A stretch of 64,000 bases of DNA. Origin: Luteimonas yindakuii (lineage in GTDB: Bacteria; Pseudomonadota; Gammaproteobacteria; Xanthomonadales; Xanthomonadaceae). This document shows, piece after piece, positions 53,687 to 63,152 of the stretch. The DNA lies in NCBI RefSeq assembly GCF_004803715.2, contig NZ_CP039383.2, positions 1,364,001 to 1,428,000 of the forward strand. The letters are read 5' to 3'. The position numbers and the translations under genes were made by a program. The notes beneath the pieces are model-generated. The model made no database searches and was not told the DNA's origin. It was given only the letters and a program-made list of their open reading frames with translations. The stretch's first letter is position 1, and every line of letters begins with the position of its first letter.

Positions 53687-54714
53687 TCAGGGCACGACCC
53701 GCAACACTTCGCCACCCATCGCGGTGATGCCGCGGTTGGCCACATACAACGCCTGGTCGGGACCGACGACGAGGCTGGTCGGCCGGTCGAGGTTGCCAAG
53801 CACCAGCGAACGGCTGCCGTCCGGGGCGATGCGCAGGATCTGCCCGGGCCCGGCGAAGAACACCGGTCCACTGGCGTGCAGCAGCACATAGAGGCTGCCA
53901 TCGGCGGCGAAATCCAGATCGATGATGGTCTTGAAGCCGCTGGCCCACACCGTCGGTGCAGCGCCGGGCACGATGCGGAAGATGCTCGCCGCGCCATCGG
54001 CGAAGGGCACGCTGGTGAGCTGGCCGACGTACAGCGCGCCGTCCGGACCACGCACCACGCCGGTCGGCACCGCATCCGTCGCCGCGGCCGGCCGTGAGGG
54101 GAAGGTGGCGACGGTGCTGACGGCACCGCCCAGGGCCACCCGCAGCAGCGAGTTTCCCGCGGCGTCGGTGACGTAGTGCGCGGCGGACTCGGACAGGACC
54201 CCGAACGGATTCGTCTCCACCGGCCCGCCGGCCGGGTTCTGCCTGCCCTCGTGCGCGGACACGTCCGCGACCACATGCCACAGACCGCCCGGGGTCACCC
54301 GCAACAGGTGGCCGAACACGCGGCCGGCCGCACCGAACTCGGCGCGCACCGATGGCGCGACGCCGGCGAAACCCATGGTCACGTAGCCGATCATTCCGTG
54401 GAACGAGATGCCGTGGGTCCGGCAGCCTCGGTGCCCGCTGCATCCGATATCGACGGCAAGCCACGGACCACGCGTTCCTGCCGCCCATGTCGAAGCCGGC
54501 TGATCGCCCCGGTGGGGCCATGGCAGAACGCGGTGCCGCGGATCGAGATGCAGGGGCTGGTGCCACCGTGGCCGGCCTCGGTGACATACAGGGTCCCATC
54601 GGCGGCGAAGGCCAGGCCGCGGGGGTTGTCGAGCCCCGACATCACGACGTCGACCGAAGCCGACCACGCCGGGGCCGGCAGCAGCAGGGCGGCGGCAAGA
54701 ACCAGGGTGCGCAT
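53687..54714 (-). pseudogene. Frameshifted ScyD/ScyE-like NHL-repeat protein
   Basis: A signal peptide (MRTLVLAAALLLPAPAWSA) and NHL-type blades (LDNPRGLAFAADGTLYVTE) run in one frame to GTEAAGP, then hit TGA. The rest (GISFHGMIGYVTMGFAG to GGEVLRVVP) is in the neighbouring frame. A single missing C near 54415, turning CCCCAC into CCCAC, explains it; a restored reading would be GPHGIS. The product would be an exported beta-propeller of about 340 residues. It may be a recent inactivation or a sequence error. Confidence 0.78.
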
Positions 54715-54971
54715 GACGGTTCTCCAGCTGTGCCCGCGCCGCGAGTGTGCGGCGCCATGTCGGGGAAGAACGCGGGGGCAGGGGCCCGCCGGACACCCGG
54801 GTCCGTGCAATGCTTGCGGTATCGGGCGTCGCCGGCCGGCCATTCATGCGGGCCAGTGGCCGATCCCCGAAGCGGCGGACGTTTCGAACTGCGTCGCGCG
54901 CCACAGCGTGTCCATGCCGCCGTGGGCGGTCGACGGAAAGACGGCAATGCCACCCAACAGGAGATTGCAGG

Positions 54972-55694
54972 ATGAGCTACCACACCGGATCGATCGCCGC
55001 CGTGCCCACCGCGAACAGGCAGCAGTATCTCGACCACGCGCGCGCGTGCTGGGAGTTGTTCCAGCGCCACGGCGCAACGCGCATGGTCGAGACCTGGGGC
55101 GAGGACGTGCCGCACGGCAAGCTCACCGACTTCAACCGCGCGGTGGAATCGCAGGACACGGAGACGGTCACTTTCTCGTGGATCACCTGGCCCGACCGCG
55201 CCAGTGCCGACGCCGCCTGGCAGAAGATGTCCGAGGATCCCGCCATGCGCGACATGCAGATGCCGTTCGATGGCAGCCGGATGATCTGGGGCGGATTCGA
55301 GACGATCTTCGAGCAGGGCGACGCTGTCGGTGGCGACTACTACCAGGGGTTCGCGCTGGCGGTGCCGGCGCAGAACAAGGACGCCTACACCGACATGGCC
55401 GGCAAGGGCTGGGACATGGTGCGCAAGAGCGGGGCGTTGGGGGTGGTGGAGGCCTGGGGCGAGGACGTGCCGCATGGCAAGCGCACCGACTTCCATCGCG
55501 CCACCCAGGCGCAGGACGACGAGGTCATCGTGTTCTCCTGGATCAACTGGCCCGACCGCGCCACCTGTGACGCCGCAGCCAAGGCGATGGAGCAGGACAC
55601 CGACATGGCGCAGTGGGAGATGCCGTTCGACGGCAAGCGCATGATCTGGGGCGGCTTCTCGACGCTGTTCGATTCGGCCTCGTCACCGCGTTGA
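54972..55694 (+). CDS. Tandem double-DUF1428 protein
   Basis: A 240-residue protein made of two DUF1428 domains of about 115 residues in one chain. Both have an ETWGEDVPHGK/EAWGEDVPHGK block, FSWI-WPDRA and MPFDG-RMIWGGF. Single-domain DUF1428 proteins dimerise in the ferredoxin-like ABM manner; here the dimer is covalent. GGAG precedes the ATG. Confidence 0.87.
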   Translation: MSYHTGSIAAVPTANRQQYLDHARACWELFQRHGATRMVETWGEDVPHGKLTDFNRAVESQDTETVTFSWITWPDRASADAAWQKMSEDPAMRDMQMPFDGSRMIWGGFETIFEQGDAVGGDYYQGFALAVPAQNKDAYTDMAGKGWDMVRKSGALGVVEAWGEDVPHGKRTDFHRATQAQDDEVIVFSWINWPDRATCDAAAKAMEQDTDMAQWEMPFDGKRMIWGGFSTLFDSASSPR

Positions 55695-55740
55695 CGCGCC
55701 CGGCGGTATGGATCGGGGCCTCGCCCTTGGATACCGCCCG

Positions 55741-55842
55741 ATGCCAGCACGGATCCGTACCTCCGGTTGCCTGGTCAGCATCATCGCCTCGGTGGTGCTG
55801 ACCGTCGTGTTGAACCTGCTGCTGCGCGGCTGCATGGCATGA
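55741..55842 (+). CDS. 33-residue single-helix peptide overlapping the DUF72 gene
   Basis: ATG 55741 opens a 33-residue peptide with one helix (LVSIIASVVLTVVLNLLL) and a Cys on either side. Its stop overlaps the DUF72 start in ATGA, so translation is coupled. Similar SGCLVS..VVLTV peptides occur in relatives as far as I know. Role unknown. Confidence 0.65.
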   Translation: MPARIRTSGCLVSIIASVVLTVVLNLLLRGCMA

Positions 55843-56597
55843 GTGCGGCACGACGGCGCGCGCCTGCGCGGCAGCTGGTGGGTTGTGCGGGCTGGTCGAT
55901 CCCGTCCGGCCACATGCACCTGTTCGACGAGGGTGACAGCCATCTCGCGCGCTACGCCACGCGCTTTCCCGTCGCCGAAATCAATTCCACTTTCTACCGG
56001 CCGCACCAGGCACGAACGTTCGAGCGCTGGGCCGCGAGCGTGCCCGCCACGTTCCGGTTCTCGGTCAAGCTGCCGCAGGCGATCACCCACGACGCGCGCC
56101 TGCACGGGGTGGGCGATGCGTTGACCGTGTTCCTGGACTCGGTCGCCGGCCTCGGCACGAAGCTCGGCGGCGTGCTGGTGCAGTTGCCGCCCAGCCTGGT
56201 GTTCGATCCGCGCACGGCCAGCACCTTCTTCGGCATGGTGCGCCGGCGCACCGCGTTGCCGGTGGCGTGCGAGCCCCGCCATGCCAGCTGGTTCGAACCG
56301 GCGGTGGATGCGCTGTGGCAGCGCCATGCGATCGCACGCGTGGCGGCCGATCCGGCACGGCTGCCGGCGGCCGCCGAGCCGGGTGGTTCCAGCGAGCACT
56401 GGCGCTACTGGCGCTGGCACGGCTCGCCGCGGGTCTACTACAGCCAGTACGACGACGCCGCGCTGGAGTCCCTGGCCGCGGCGATGCGCGACCGCGCCGG
56501 GGCGTCGCCGTCGTCCTGGTGCATCCTCGACAACACCGCCGGTGGCCATGCGATGGGGGATGCCGCGCGCCTGCAGGCCCTGCTCGCCGGCAGGTGA
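55839..56597 (+). CDS. DUF72 family protein
   Basis: A 252-residue TIM-barrel protein: VGCAGWSIP, INSTFYRPHQARTFERWA, FSVKLPQAITHD, LVQLPPSL, CEPRHASWF and WCILDNTAGGHA are DUF72 marks. The activity is unknown. Its start overlaps the small membrane peptide gene. Confidence 0.9.
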   Translation: MSAARRRAPARQLVGCAGWSIPSGHMHLFDEGDSHLARYATRFPVAEINSTFYRPHQARTFERWAASVPATFRFSVKLPQAITHDARLHGVGDALTVFLDSVAGLGTKLGGVLVQLPPSLVFDPRTASTFFGMVRRRTALPVACEPRHASWFEPAVDALWQRHAIARVAADPARLPAAAEPGGSSEHWRYWRWHGSPRVYYSQYDDAALESLAAAMRDRAGASPSSWCILDNTAGGHAMGDAARLQALLAGR

Positions 56598-56762
56598 GTT
56601 GTCCGCTTGGCGCCGCAGGCTCTCGTCGGTCAGGTCGAGGGGCGCGGCCTGACGGCCAGGCGCATCAGTGCGCCGGCCGCAGCCATCCGTCGCGTGCTTC
56701 GCATCCCCTTGCTCGGGCATGCGCGACCATCGCCACATGACCCCCGACACTCCGAAGACGCC

Positions 56763-57740
56763 ATGACTGCAGACACCATGACCGCCATCGCCGTGCGCGG
56801 CGGATCCGGGCCCGCCGATGCATTGCACGCAGTGCAGGTACCCATGCCGGTGTCGGCGGAAGGCGAGCTGCTCGTGCGGGTGCTGGCAGCAGGCGTGAAC
56901 CGGCCCGACACCCTGCAGCGCGAGGGCCGCTATCCGCCGCCGCCGGGGTCGCCAGCCACGCTCGGCCTCGAGATCGCCGGCGAAGTGGTGGTCGGCGCCG
57001 GCCGCTGGCGTGCAGGCGACCGCGTGTGCGCGCTGCTGGGCGGGGGTGGGTACGCGACCCATGCGTTGGTCGACGCACGCCATGTGTTGCCGTGGCCGAA
57101 GGAGCTCGACGCCGTGCAGGCGGCCGCGCTGCCGGAGACGCTGTTCACCGTGTACGCCAACGTGTTCGAACACGGCGCGCTCCGGGCTGGCGAGACGTTG
57201 CTGGTGCACGGCGCGACGTCGGGCATCGGCGTCGCGGCGATCCAGATGGCGAAGGCCGCCGGGGCGCGGGTGATTGCCACCGGCCGTGGCGCCGCGAAGG
57301 CGGAAGCGGCGCGCAGGCTGGGCGCGGATGTCGCCGTCGATACCAGCCACGAGGACTTCGGGCAGATCGCGATCGACGCGGGCGGCGTCGATGTCGCGCT
57401 CGACATGGTCGGCGCGCCGTACCTGGCGTCGACGCTGGACGCACTCAAGCCGGGCGGGCGCATCGTCTATATCGCCGCGCAGGGCGGCAATGACCTGCAG
57501 CTGCCGGTGGCTGCGCTGATGCGCAAGCAGGCGGTGCTGACCGGCTCGCTGCTGCGCCCGCGCAGTGCCGACGAGAAGGCGCGGCTGGCGGCCGAGGTCG
57601 AACGCGTCGTGTGGCCCTGGGTGGAAGCCGGCCGCGTACGCGCGGTCGTGGACCGCACGTTCCCGCTGGAGCAGGCTGCGCAGGCGCATGCCTGGCTCGA
57701 AAGCGGCAGGCATACCGGCAAGGTGGTGCTGGTGACCTGA
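56763..57740 (+). CDS. Zinc-free quinone oxidoreductase (MDR family)
   Basis: A 325-residue NADPH-dependent oxidoreductase of the QOR/PIG3 type. It has GVNRPDTLQREGRYPPPPG, the nucleotide loop HGATSGIGVAAIQ, and lacks zinc ligands. It reduces quinones or enals. Confidence 0.9.
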   Translation: MTADTMTAIAVRGGSGPADALHAVQVPMPVSAEGELLVRVLAAGVNRPDTLQREGRYPPPPGSPATLGLEIAGEVVVGAGRWRAGDRVCALLGGGGYATHALVDARHVLPWPKELDAVQAAALPETLFTVYANVFEHGALRAGETLLVHGATSGIGVAAIQMAKAAGARVIATGRGAAKAEAARRLGADVAVDTSHEDFGQIAIDAGGVDVALDMVGAPYLASTLDALKPGGRIVYIAAQGGNDLQLPVAALMRKQAVLTGSLLRPRSADEKARLAAEVERVVWPWVEAGRVRAVVDRTFPLEQAAQAHAWLESGRHTGKVVLVT

Positions 57741-57886
57741 GGTACGCGGCGTCCGCCGGAACGGTCTTTCCACTGGCTGCGTGAGCGCATGGTGCTGGGA
57801 CTTGGATCTGCCGCGGTCAACTCGTCCTGCAGTGCCTACTGGTCGCGATTCCCGCGCGAGGTATCCTCCGCCGAAAGGGGGAGTTG

Positions 57887-59233
57887 ATGGACGGAACCGG
57901 AAGCGGTGGCTCGCAAGCAGAAAGGCGCTGGCGATGGGGCGGGCGGGGGTGGTCCACAACCGTGGCACAGGTGAACCTGTTTGCTATCCGCACATTGCAG
58001 GCACGCAGCTGGTACGGCGTTGCGATTTCAATGGCACTACTCGCGCTGGCAACCTGGCTGGGCTATCACGACTTTACGTCCGGCGCCTGGCTGTCGCTGG
58101 TTGCGGGCTTCGTCGGATTGGGACGCGAAGCCTGGTCATTGGCACGGGCTGCGCGCGCGCCTTCGTTGATCGTCGTGGAGCGGCAGGACAGTTTCGTGGA
58201 TCAACTTCTCGAACGTGTGGTTCCCTCACCAGGGGAGGTCGATGACGGGCATGTCGTTACCCGCGTGCCCCATCTTCGCGAGGCGGTGGTGCGGTCCACG
58301 GCGGTTGACCGCTGGTTGCGCACACATGCGCTGTCGATGGTGGAAGACACAGGCAAACGTCAGGAAGTGGATGCGCGGCTCAGGGGCCACGCGCCGGCGT
58401 TGGAAACGCTGCTGCGCTGCCACGCGCGCCAGTCGCTTCGCTCGGTGCCGCCACGCGTGCTCGTCAATGAGACAAAACTCGGGTTGTCGGACGGCGTTTC
58501 GCCCTCGCGATCGATGGTGCGCGTTCACCAGGTCGGTTATTTCCATTCGCTGTTGACCAACGAGGCATCAACGCGCTGTCTGGAAACCCTGCATGAGGAT
58601 CCGGAGATCGTGTTCTCCGGTTGTGACCAACTTTTTCCACTCGCATCGAGGGACGGACCCAGCTGGCCGCTGCTGCCGCTGGCGCAATCACGGATGGCCG
58701 ACCACATCGGCATCAGTACGCTGGTCGTTACCCGGGATCACAAACTGGTCCTCTGGACCCAGGGCAGCAACGCGCAGCACAGCAGACAGCAGCTCGTCTC
58801 CACCGGCTCGGGTTCCTGCGATTGGGATGACCGGACCGGGGATGACCTGAAGGCCACCTTGGTGAGGGCCATGGAACGCGAATTCGTCGAAGAGTCCCTT
58901 GGCGGAGGCACCGCGCCGGAGTTTCAGCGCGAGACACGCGTCTTGGGTTTCTTCCGCTGGCTGACGCGCGGCGCCAAGCCCGAGTTCACCGGGATCACCT
59001 GGGTCGACCTCGATGCGCACTCATTGCGACCGAATATCTCCGAGGTCACCAGGCGTCACCGCGCGCAGCTATGCCATGACGTCGGCACCATGGAGCGGCT
59101 GCGCCTGGTCCTCGACAACCTGCTGCAGAACCAGCAAGGGTCGGTTTCCTTCTGGGCCAATGTTCTCGCGGTGCGCGAAGCCATCAACGAAGCGCCCGAG
59201 GAAATGAGATCGTTCCTGCGCTTGCCGGGTTGA
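57887..59233 (+). CDS. Two-helix membrane protein with C-terminal Nudix-like domain
   Basis: A 448-residue protein. Two helices at about 43-60 and 66-82 form a hairpin. A mostly helical middle follows, and a C-terminal domain from about 255 to 400 resembles Nudix hydrolases: GSGSCDWDD, then REFVEES at 331-337 with the REUXEE core. The first Glu of the usual G-x5-E box is replaced. It may hydrolyse a nucleotide derivative at the membrane. AAGGGGGAG precedes ATG 57887. Codon use is less GC-rich than in the neighbours, which suggests transfer. No partner gene is adjacent. Confidence 0.7.
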   Translation: MDGTGSGGSQAERRWRWGGRGWSTTVAQVNLFAIRTLQARSWYGVAISMALLALATWLGYHDFTSGAWLSLVAGFVGLGREAWSLARAARAPSLIVVERQDSFVDQLLERVVPSPGEVDDGHVVTRVPHLREAVVRSTAVDRWLRTHALSMVEDTGKRQEVDARLRGHAPALETLLRCHARQSLRSVPPRVLVNETKLGLSDGVSPSRSMVRVHQVGYFHSLLTNEASTRCLETLHEDPEIVFSGCDQLFPLASRDGPSWPLLPLAQSRMADHIGISTLVVTRDHKLVLWTQGSNAQHSRQQLVSTGSGSCDWDDRTGDDLKATLVRAMEREFVEESLGGGTAPEFQRETRVLGFFRWLTRGAKPEFTGITWVDLDAHSLRPNISEVTRRHRAQLCHDVGTMERLRLVLDNLLQNQQGSVSFWANVLAVREAINEAPEEMRSFLRLPG

Positions 59234-59302
59234 TCGCCGGCAGTGGGTTCGGCCGCCCGATCCCGGCAGCTCGCGCCGCTGCGGCAAACGGATGCCGTGC
59301 CC

Positions 59303-60172
59303 TCAGTGGTCCATGAAGCCTTCCCCCGGCAGGCGCGCCGAGCGGCCGCTGAGCAGTTCGAACTCGGCGATATCGTGCGAGCAGAAGACGTCGATGTCGC
59401 GTGCGTCGCGGCATAGCGCGCGCAGACGGTCCTGGTTGTGCAGGCGCGCGTCGCGGTCGAGTTCCATCATCCACTGGTAGAAGCGCAGTCCAGGCGGGCA
59501 GCCGGGCGTGGCCTCCATCTCGCCGATGTGGAAGTACGCGTCGGCCGCCAGGAACTTCCAGCGTTCACCGGCATCGATGGCGATGCCCGCATGGCCGTGG
59601 GTGTGCCCGGGCAATGGCACGAGCAGGATCTCCGGCGGCAGCCCGTCGGGGGAGCGCACGCCTTCGAAGCCGTGCCACCGGCCACCGCTGTCGGGTTCGT
59701 AGGTGCGCCAGCGTGGTTGGCTCGACCATTGCTGCGGCCGGAAGCGCTGGCGATCGAGCCAGCTGCGTTGCTGTAGCGCGTGCTCGCGCTCGCGGGCGAG
59801 CATGTGGACCGTGGCACGCGGGAAATCGTCGAGCCCGCCGGCGTGGTCGAAATCGAGATGCGACAGCAGGATGTGGCGCACATCGGCAGCGTTGAAACCA
59901 AGGCGTTCGACCTGCCGCACCGCGGTCATCTGCTCGCGGAATTCCGGGCGCAGCAGGGTCAGGAAGAACCGGCTGAGCCGGGTCTTCGGGTCGGCGACGT
60001 CGAGCAGGCCAAAGCCGGTATCCACCAGCACCAGGCAGTCCGGTGTTTCCACCAGCAGGCAATGGCAGGCCAGGTGACCGCGCTCGAGCACGGTGCGCGA
60101 GCGCCCATCCATCAGGCGGCCGCCCAGCGGGCAGGTGGAGATGCAGTTGAGGTGGTGCACGCGGATTGCCAT
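59303..60172 (-). CDS. Metallo-beta-lactamase-fold hydrolase
   Basis: A 289-residue MBL protein of the lactonase-like branch. The metal motif is HLDFDH at 105-110, with Asp in the second position where many have His. Other ligands are in PGHTHGHAG and AADAYFH. The substrate is unknown; lactone or thioester is possible. Confidence 0.88.
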   Translation of the reverse strand: MAIRVHHLNCISTCPLGGRLMDGRSRTVLERGHLACHCLLVETPDCLVLVDTGFGLLDVADPKTRLSRFFLTLLRPEFREQMTAVRQVERLGFNAADVRHILLSHLDFDHAGGLDDFPRATVHMLAREREHALQQRSWLDRQRFRPQQWSSQPRWRTYEPDSGGRWHGFEGVRSPDGLPPEILLVPLPGHTHGHAGIAIDAGERWKFLAADAYFHIGEMEATPGCPPGLRFYQWMMELDRDARLHNQDRLRALCRDARDIDVFCSHDIAEFELLSGRSARLPGEGFMDH

Positions 60173-60348
60173 GGCCCGCTCCCGCAAGCGAAAGGCCGAG
60201 CATGGGCGCGTGCAGGTCGGCTTGCGGTGAACCGGCGTGGCACACGCTGGCTCCAGGTCCACTTTGCCCGGTCCTGTCCGCCATTCCATCTCGGACTGTT
60301 CACGCCGGGGGCGGGAGAGTGCATCTCCCCCCGTTGCGGAGATCCATC

Positions 60349-60861
60349 ATGACCACCGAAGCGCACGAACACCTGCTCGACTGGCTGCGCGATGCGCATG
60401 CGATGGAGCTGCAGGCCGAGAGCATGCTCAAGGCGCAGGCCGGACGTATCGAGAACTATCCGAAGCTGAAGGCGCGGATCGAGGAGCACCTGCAGGAAAC
60501 GCTGGGCCAGCAGCAGTTGCTGCAACAGTGCATCGAGCGCCTCGGTGGCTCCACCTCGGCGGTCAAGGACACCATGGGCAAGATCGCCGCGATGGGCCAG
60601 GCCATCGGCGGCATGACCGTGTCCGACGAGATCGTGAAGGGCTCGATGGCCAGCTACGTGTTCGAGAACATGGAGATCGCCTCGTACACCACGCTGATCG
60701 CCGCCGCCGGCGCGGTCGGCGACACGCAGACGCAGCGTGCCTGCGAGCAGATCCTGCAGCAGGAAATCGCCATGTCCGAGTGGCTGCTCGAGCACCTGCC
60801 GGAAACCACCCGCGAGTTCCTGGCGCGCTCGGAAGCACCGGGCGTCACCGCGAAGAAGTAA
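60349..60861 (+). CDS. DUF892 ferritin-like (YciF/YciE type) protein
   Basis: A 170-residue four-helix protein of the YciF family (LLDWLRDAHAMELQAESML, E...H metal pairs, FENMEIASYTTLIAAA). Members respond to stress and bind two metals. GGAG lies before the ATG. Confidence 0.9.
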   Translation: MTTEAHEHLLDWLRDAHAMELQAESMLKAQAGRIENYPKLKARIEEHLQETLGQQQLLQQCIERLGGSTSAVKDTMGKIAAMGQAIGGMTVSDEIVKGSMASYVFENMEIASYTTLIAAAGAVGDTQTQRACEQILQQEIAMSEWLLEHLPETTREFLARSEAPGVTAKK

Positions 60862-60902
60862 CCGCCCCAGGCGGACTCATATGCCCGTGTCGCGTCCCGG
60901 CG

Positions 60903-62213
60903 TCAGGCCGCGGACGCGGCAGGCGTCCAGCTCGGCTGGACCCGGTCGCGTCCCGCGGCCTTGGCCAGATAGAGGCAGCGGTCGGCCTCGCAGAGCAGAC
61001 GGCTCAGGTTGTCCTGCGGCGTGGCCATGGTGATGCCGATGCTCACCGTCACCCGCACTTCCTCCTCGTTGACCATGATCTGCAGCGTGTCGATCCGGTG
61101 GCGCAGGCCCTCGAAGTAGGCGTGCGCATCGTCGCGCGCGAGCCCCGGCACCAGCATGCAGAACTCCTCGCCGCCGAAGCGCGCCACCAGGTCCTGCGGC
61201 CGCGCATGGCCGGCCACGGCGGCCGCGATCGCACGCAGCGCCTGGTCGCCGGCGTCGTGGCCCCAGGTGTCGTTGATGTGCTTGAAATGGTCGATGTCGA
61301 GCATCGCCACGGTGACCGCTTCGCCTTCCGCCAGCAGCTTCGCCAGCATCCGTTCGCTCTGTTCGAGGAAGTGGCGACGGTTCGGCAGGCCGGTGAGGAA
61401 ATCCCGCGTGGCGAGATCCTGCAGGCTGCCGATCAGCTCGAGCTGGTCGATGTTCTGCGAGACGCGGCAGAAGAATTCCTCGCGCGAGAACGGCTTGCGC
61501 AGGAAGTCGTTGGCGCCGTTCTTGAGGAAATGCGCGACCAGGCCCGGATCCTCATTGCCCGACACGCCGATCACCGCAAGCCGGTCGCGGGTGCGCACGC
61601 TGCGCATGCGCCGCGCCAGTTCGATGCCCTGCATGCCGGGCATCTCCTGGTCGACCACGGCCAGCCGGATCGTCGAATCCGCCTCCAGCGCGGCGAGTGC
61701 GGCGTCGCCATCGGCGGCCTCCACCACGGTGTAGCCATAGAGTTCGAGCAGCGCGGCCGCGTAGGCCCGCGCCGAGGAAGAGTCGTCCACCACCAGCGCC
61801 GAGACCCGCCGGTTGCGTTCCAGGCGCTGCACCAGCCACAGCAGGTAGTCGAGGCTGCCCGGCGCGTTCTTGAGCACGAAGTCGATGATCTGCCGGCGCA
61901 GCACGCGCCGCCGCAGGTCCTCGTCATAGACGCCGCTGACCACCACCGTCGGCAGGCCGCGATCGAGGAAGAAGTCCACCACCGCGTCGCGGTTGCCATC
62001 CGCCAGCACCAGCCCGGTCAGGGCGAGGAACCAGTCGTCGTGCGACTCCAGCGCGTCGCGGGCTTCGGCGAGGGTGGCCGCCACCGTGACCGGCAGCCCG
62101 AGCTTCTGTTCGATGGCCTCGGCCACCATCCGCGTATAGCTGCGCGAGTTCTCCACCAGCAGGATGCGTTGCGGCAGCGCCGCCGAGGGCGGTCGCAGAG
62201 GGAGGACGTGCAT
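60903..62213 (-). CDS. Double-receiver response regulator diguanylate cyclase (PleD-like)
   Basis: A 436-residue protein: receiver 1 (about 16-130), receiver 2 (about 137-255) and GGDEF (about 262-430). Receiver 2 keeps phospho-acceptor D188 (VVDQEMPG) and K240 (LRKPF). Receiver 1 lacks the Asp (LTGLVLADG) and so is probably structural. The active site is GGEEF at 347-351, and the inhibitory site RPQD at 338-341 is kept, so product feedback is expected. It makes c-di-GMP when phosphorylated; no kinase is adjacent. Confidence 0.9.
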   Translation of the reverse strand: MHVLPLRPPSAALPQRILLVENSRSYTRMVAEAIEQKLGLPVTVAATLAEARDALESHDDWFLALTGLVLADGNRDAVVDFFLDRGLPTVVVSGVYDEDLRRRVLRRQIIDFVLKNAPGSLDYLLWLVQRLERNRRVSALVVDDSSSARAYAAALLELYGYTVVEAADGDAALAALEADSTIRLAVVDQEMPGMQGIELARRMRSVRTRDRLAVIGVSGNEDPGLVAHFLKNGANDFLRKPFSREEFFCRVSQNIDQLELIGSLQDLATRDFLTGLPNRRHFLEQSERMLAKLLAEGEAVTVAMLDIDHFKHINDTWGHDAGDQALRAIAAAVAGHARPQDLVARFGGEEFCMLVPGLARDDAHAYFEGLRHRIDTLQIMVNEEEVRVTVSIGITMATPQDNLSRLLCEADRCLYLAKAAGRDRVQPSWTPAASAA

Positions 62214-62330
62214 GCCGCGGGGTCCGGATCGTCGCAGGGTTCGCAGCCGCTATCGGCCGTGCCCGGCCGGACTTGAGCCCGGCGCCACCGTGCGTCGTAT
62301 CCTCCGCGCTCCATTCGCGGAGGGTCGGCC

Positions 62331-63080
62331 ATGCGGCGGTATTCGGAACGGTTCCTGGTGGTGTACTCGGGTGCGTTGACGGTGGCGCTGGCCGCCATCC
62401 TGCTGACCGGCGCGCGTGAAACCCGCACCGCGACGTTCGACGAAATCGATGTGCAGCGGATCAACGTGCGCGAACCCGACGGAACATTGCGGATGACCGT
62501 ATCCGGGCGCGAACGCTTCCCCGGCGGGATCGTCAAGGGTCGCGAGTTCCCGTTCGACCGCGGCGTGGCGGGAATGATCTTCTACAACGACGAAGGCACC
62601 GAGACCGGCGGGCTGGTGTTCCGCGGCGAGGCGGGCGAGGACGGCAGGCCGGTGACCACCGGGCACCTCAGTTTCGATCCCTACCACCGCGATCAGGCGC
62701 TAGGGCTGAGCGTGCGGCAATTCGGCGGTGGCTACGAATCCGGCCTCACCATCAACGACGTCGGCGACACGCCGATCGAGGAGCTGTTGCAGGCCATGGA
62801 GCGCATCCGTGCGCTGCCCAAGGCCGAGCGGGCCGCCGCCCAGCAGGAATTCGCCGCGGGCGCGCAGCCGCTGGTGCCGCGGCTGTTCGTGGGTCGCACG
62901 CATGACGGCATGGCCGCGCTGCAGTTGCGCGACGGCGACGGCAAGACCCGGCTGCAGTTCCGCGTCGACGAGGACGGAGCGGCGAGGATCGACTTCCTCG
63001 ATGCGGGCGGGCGCGTGCAACGCACGCTGCGTGCCGATGATGCCGGCGCGGCCGGGGACGCCGCGGGCAGCGACGCCTGA
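62331..63080 (+). CDS. Membrane-anchored hypothetical protein
   Basis: A 249-residue protein with one N-terminal helix (residues 9-27) and an exported beta-rich domain (VQRINVREPDGTLRMTVSG, MIFYNDEGTETGGLVFRG, LQFRVDEDGAARIDFLDA). The repeated D-G-x turns suggest a beta solenoid or sandwich. The family is unnamed to me. GGAGG precedes the ATG. Confidence 0.7.
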   Translation: MRRYSERFLVVYSGALTVALAAILLTGARETRTATFDEIDVQRINVREPDGTLRMTVSGRERFPGGIVKGREFPFDRGVAGMIFYNDEGTETGGLVFRGEAGEDGRPVTTGHLSFDPYHRDQALGLSVRQFGGGYESGLTINDVGDTPIEELLQAMERIRALPKAERAAAQQEFAAGAQPLVPRLFVGRTHDGMAALQLRDGDGKTRLQFRVDEDGAARIDFLDAGGRVQRTLRADDAGAAGDAAGSDA

Positions 63081-63152
63081 CCGGCGCTGCCGGCGCGCCG
63101 GAACGCATGCGGGCCGCTCGGTTGCGATCCGCTGAGCGCCGGGCCGATCCCC

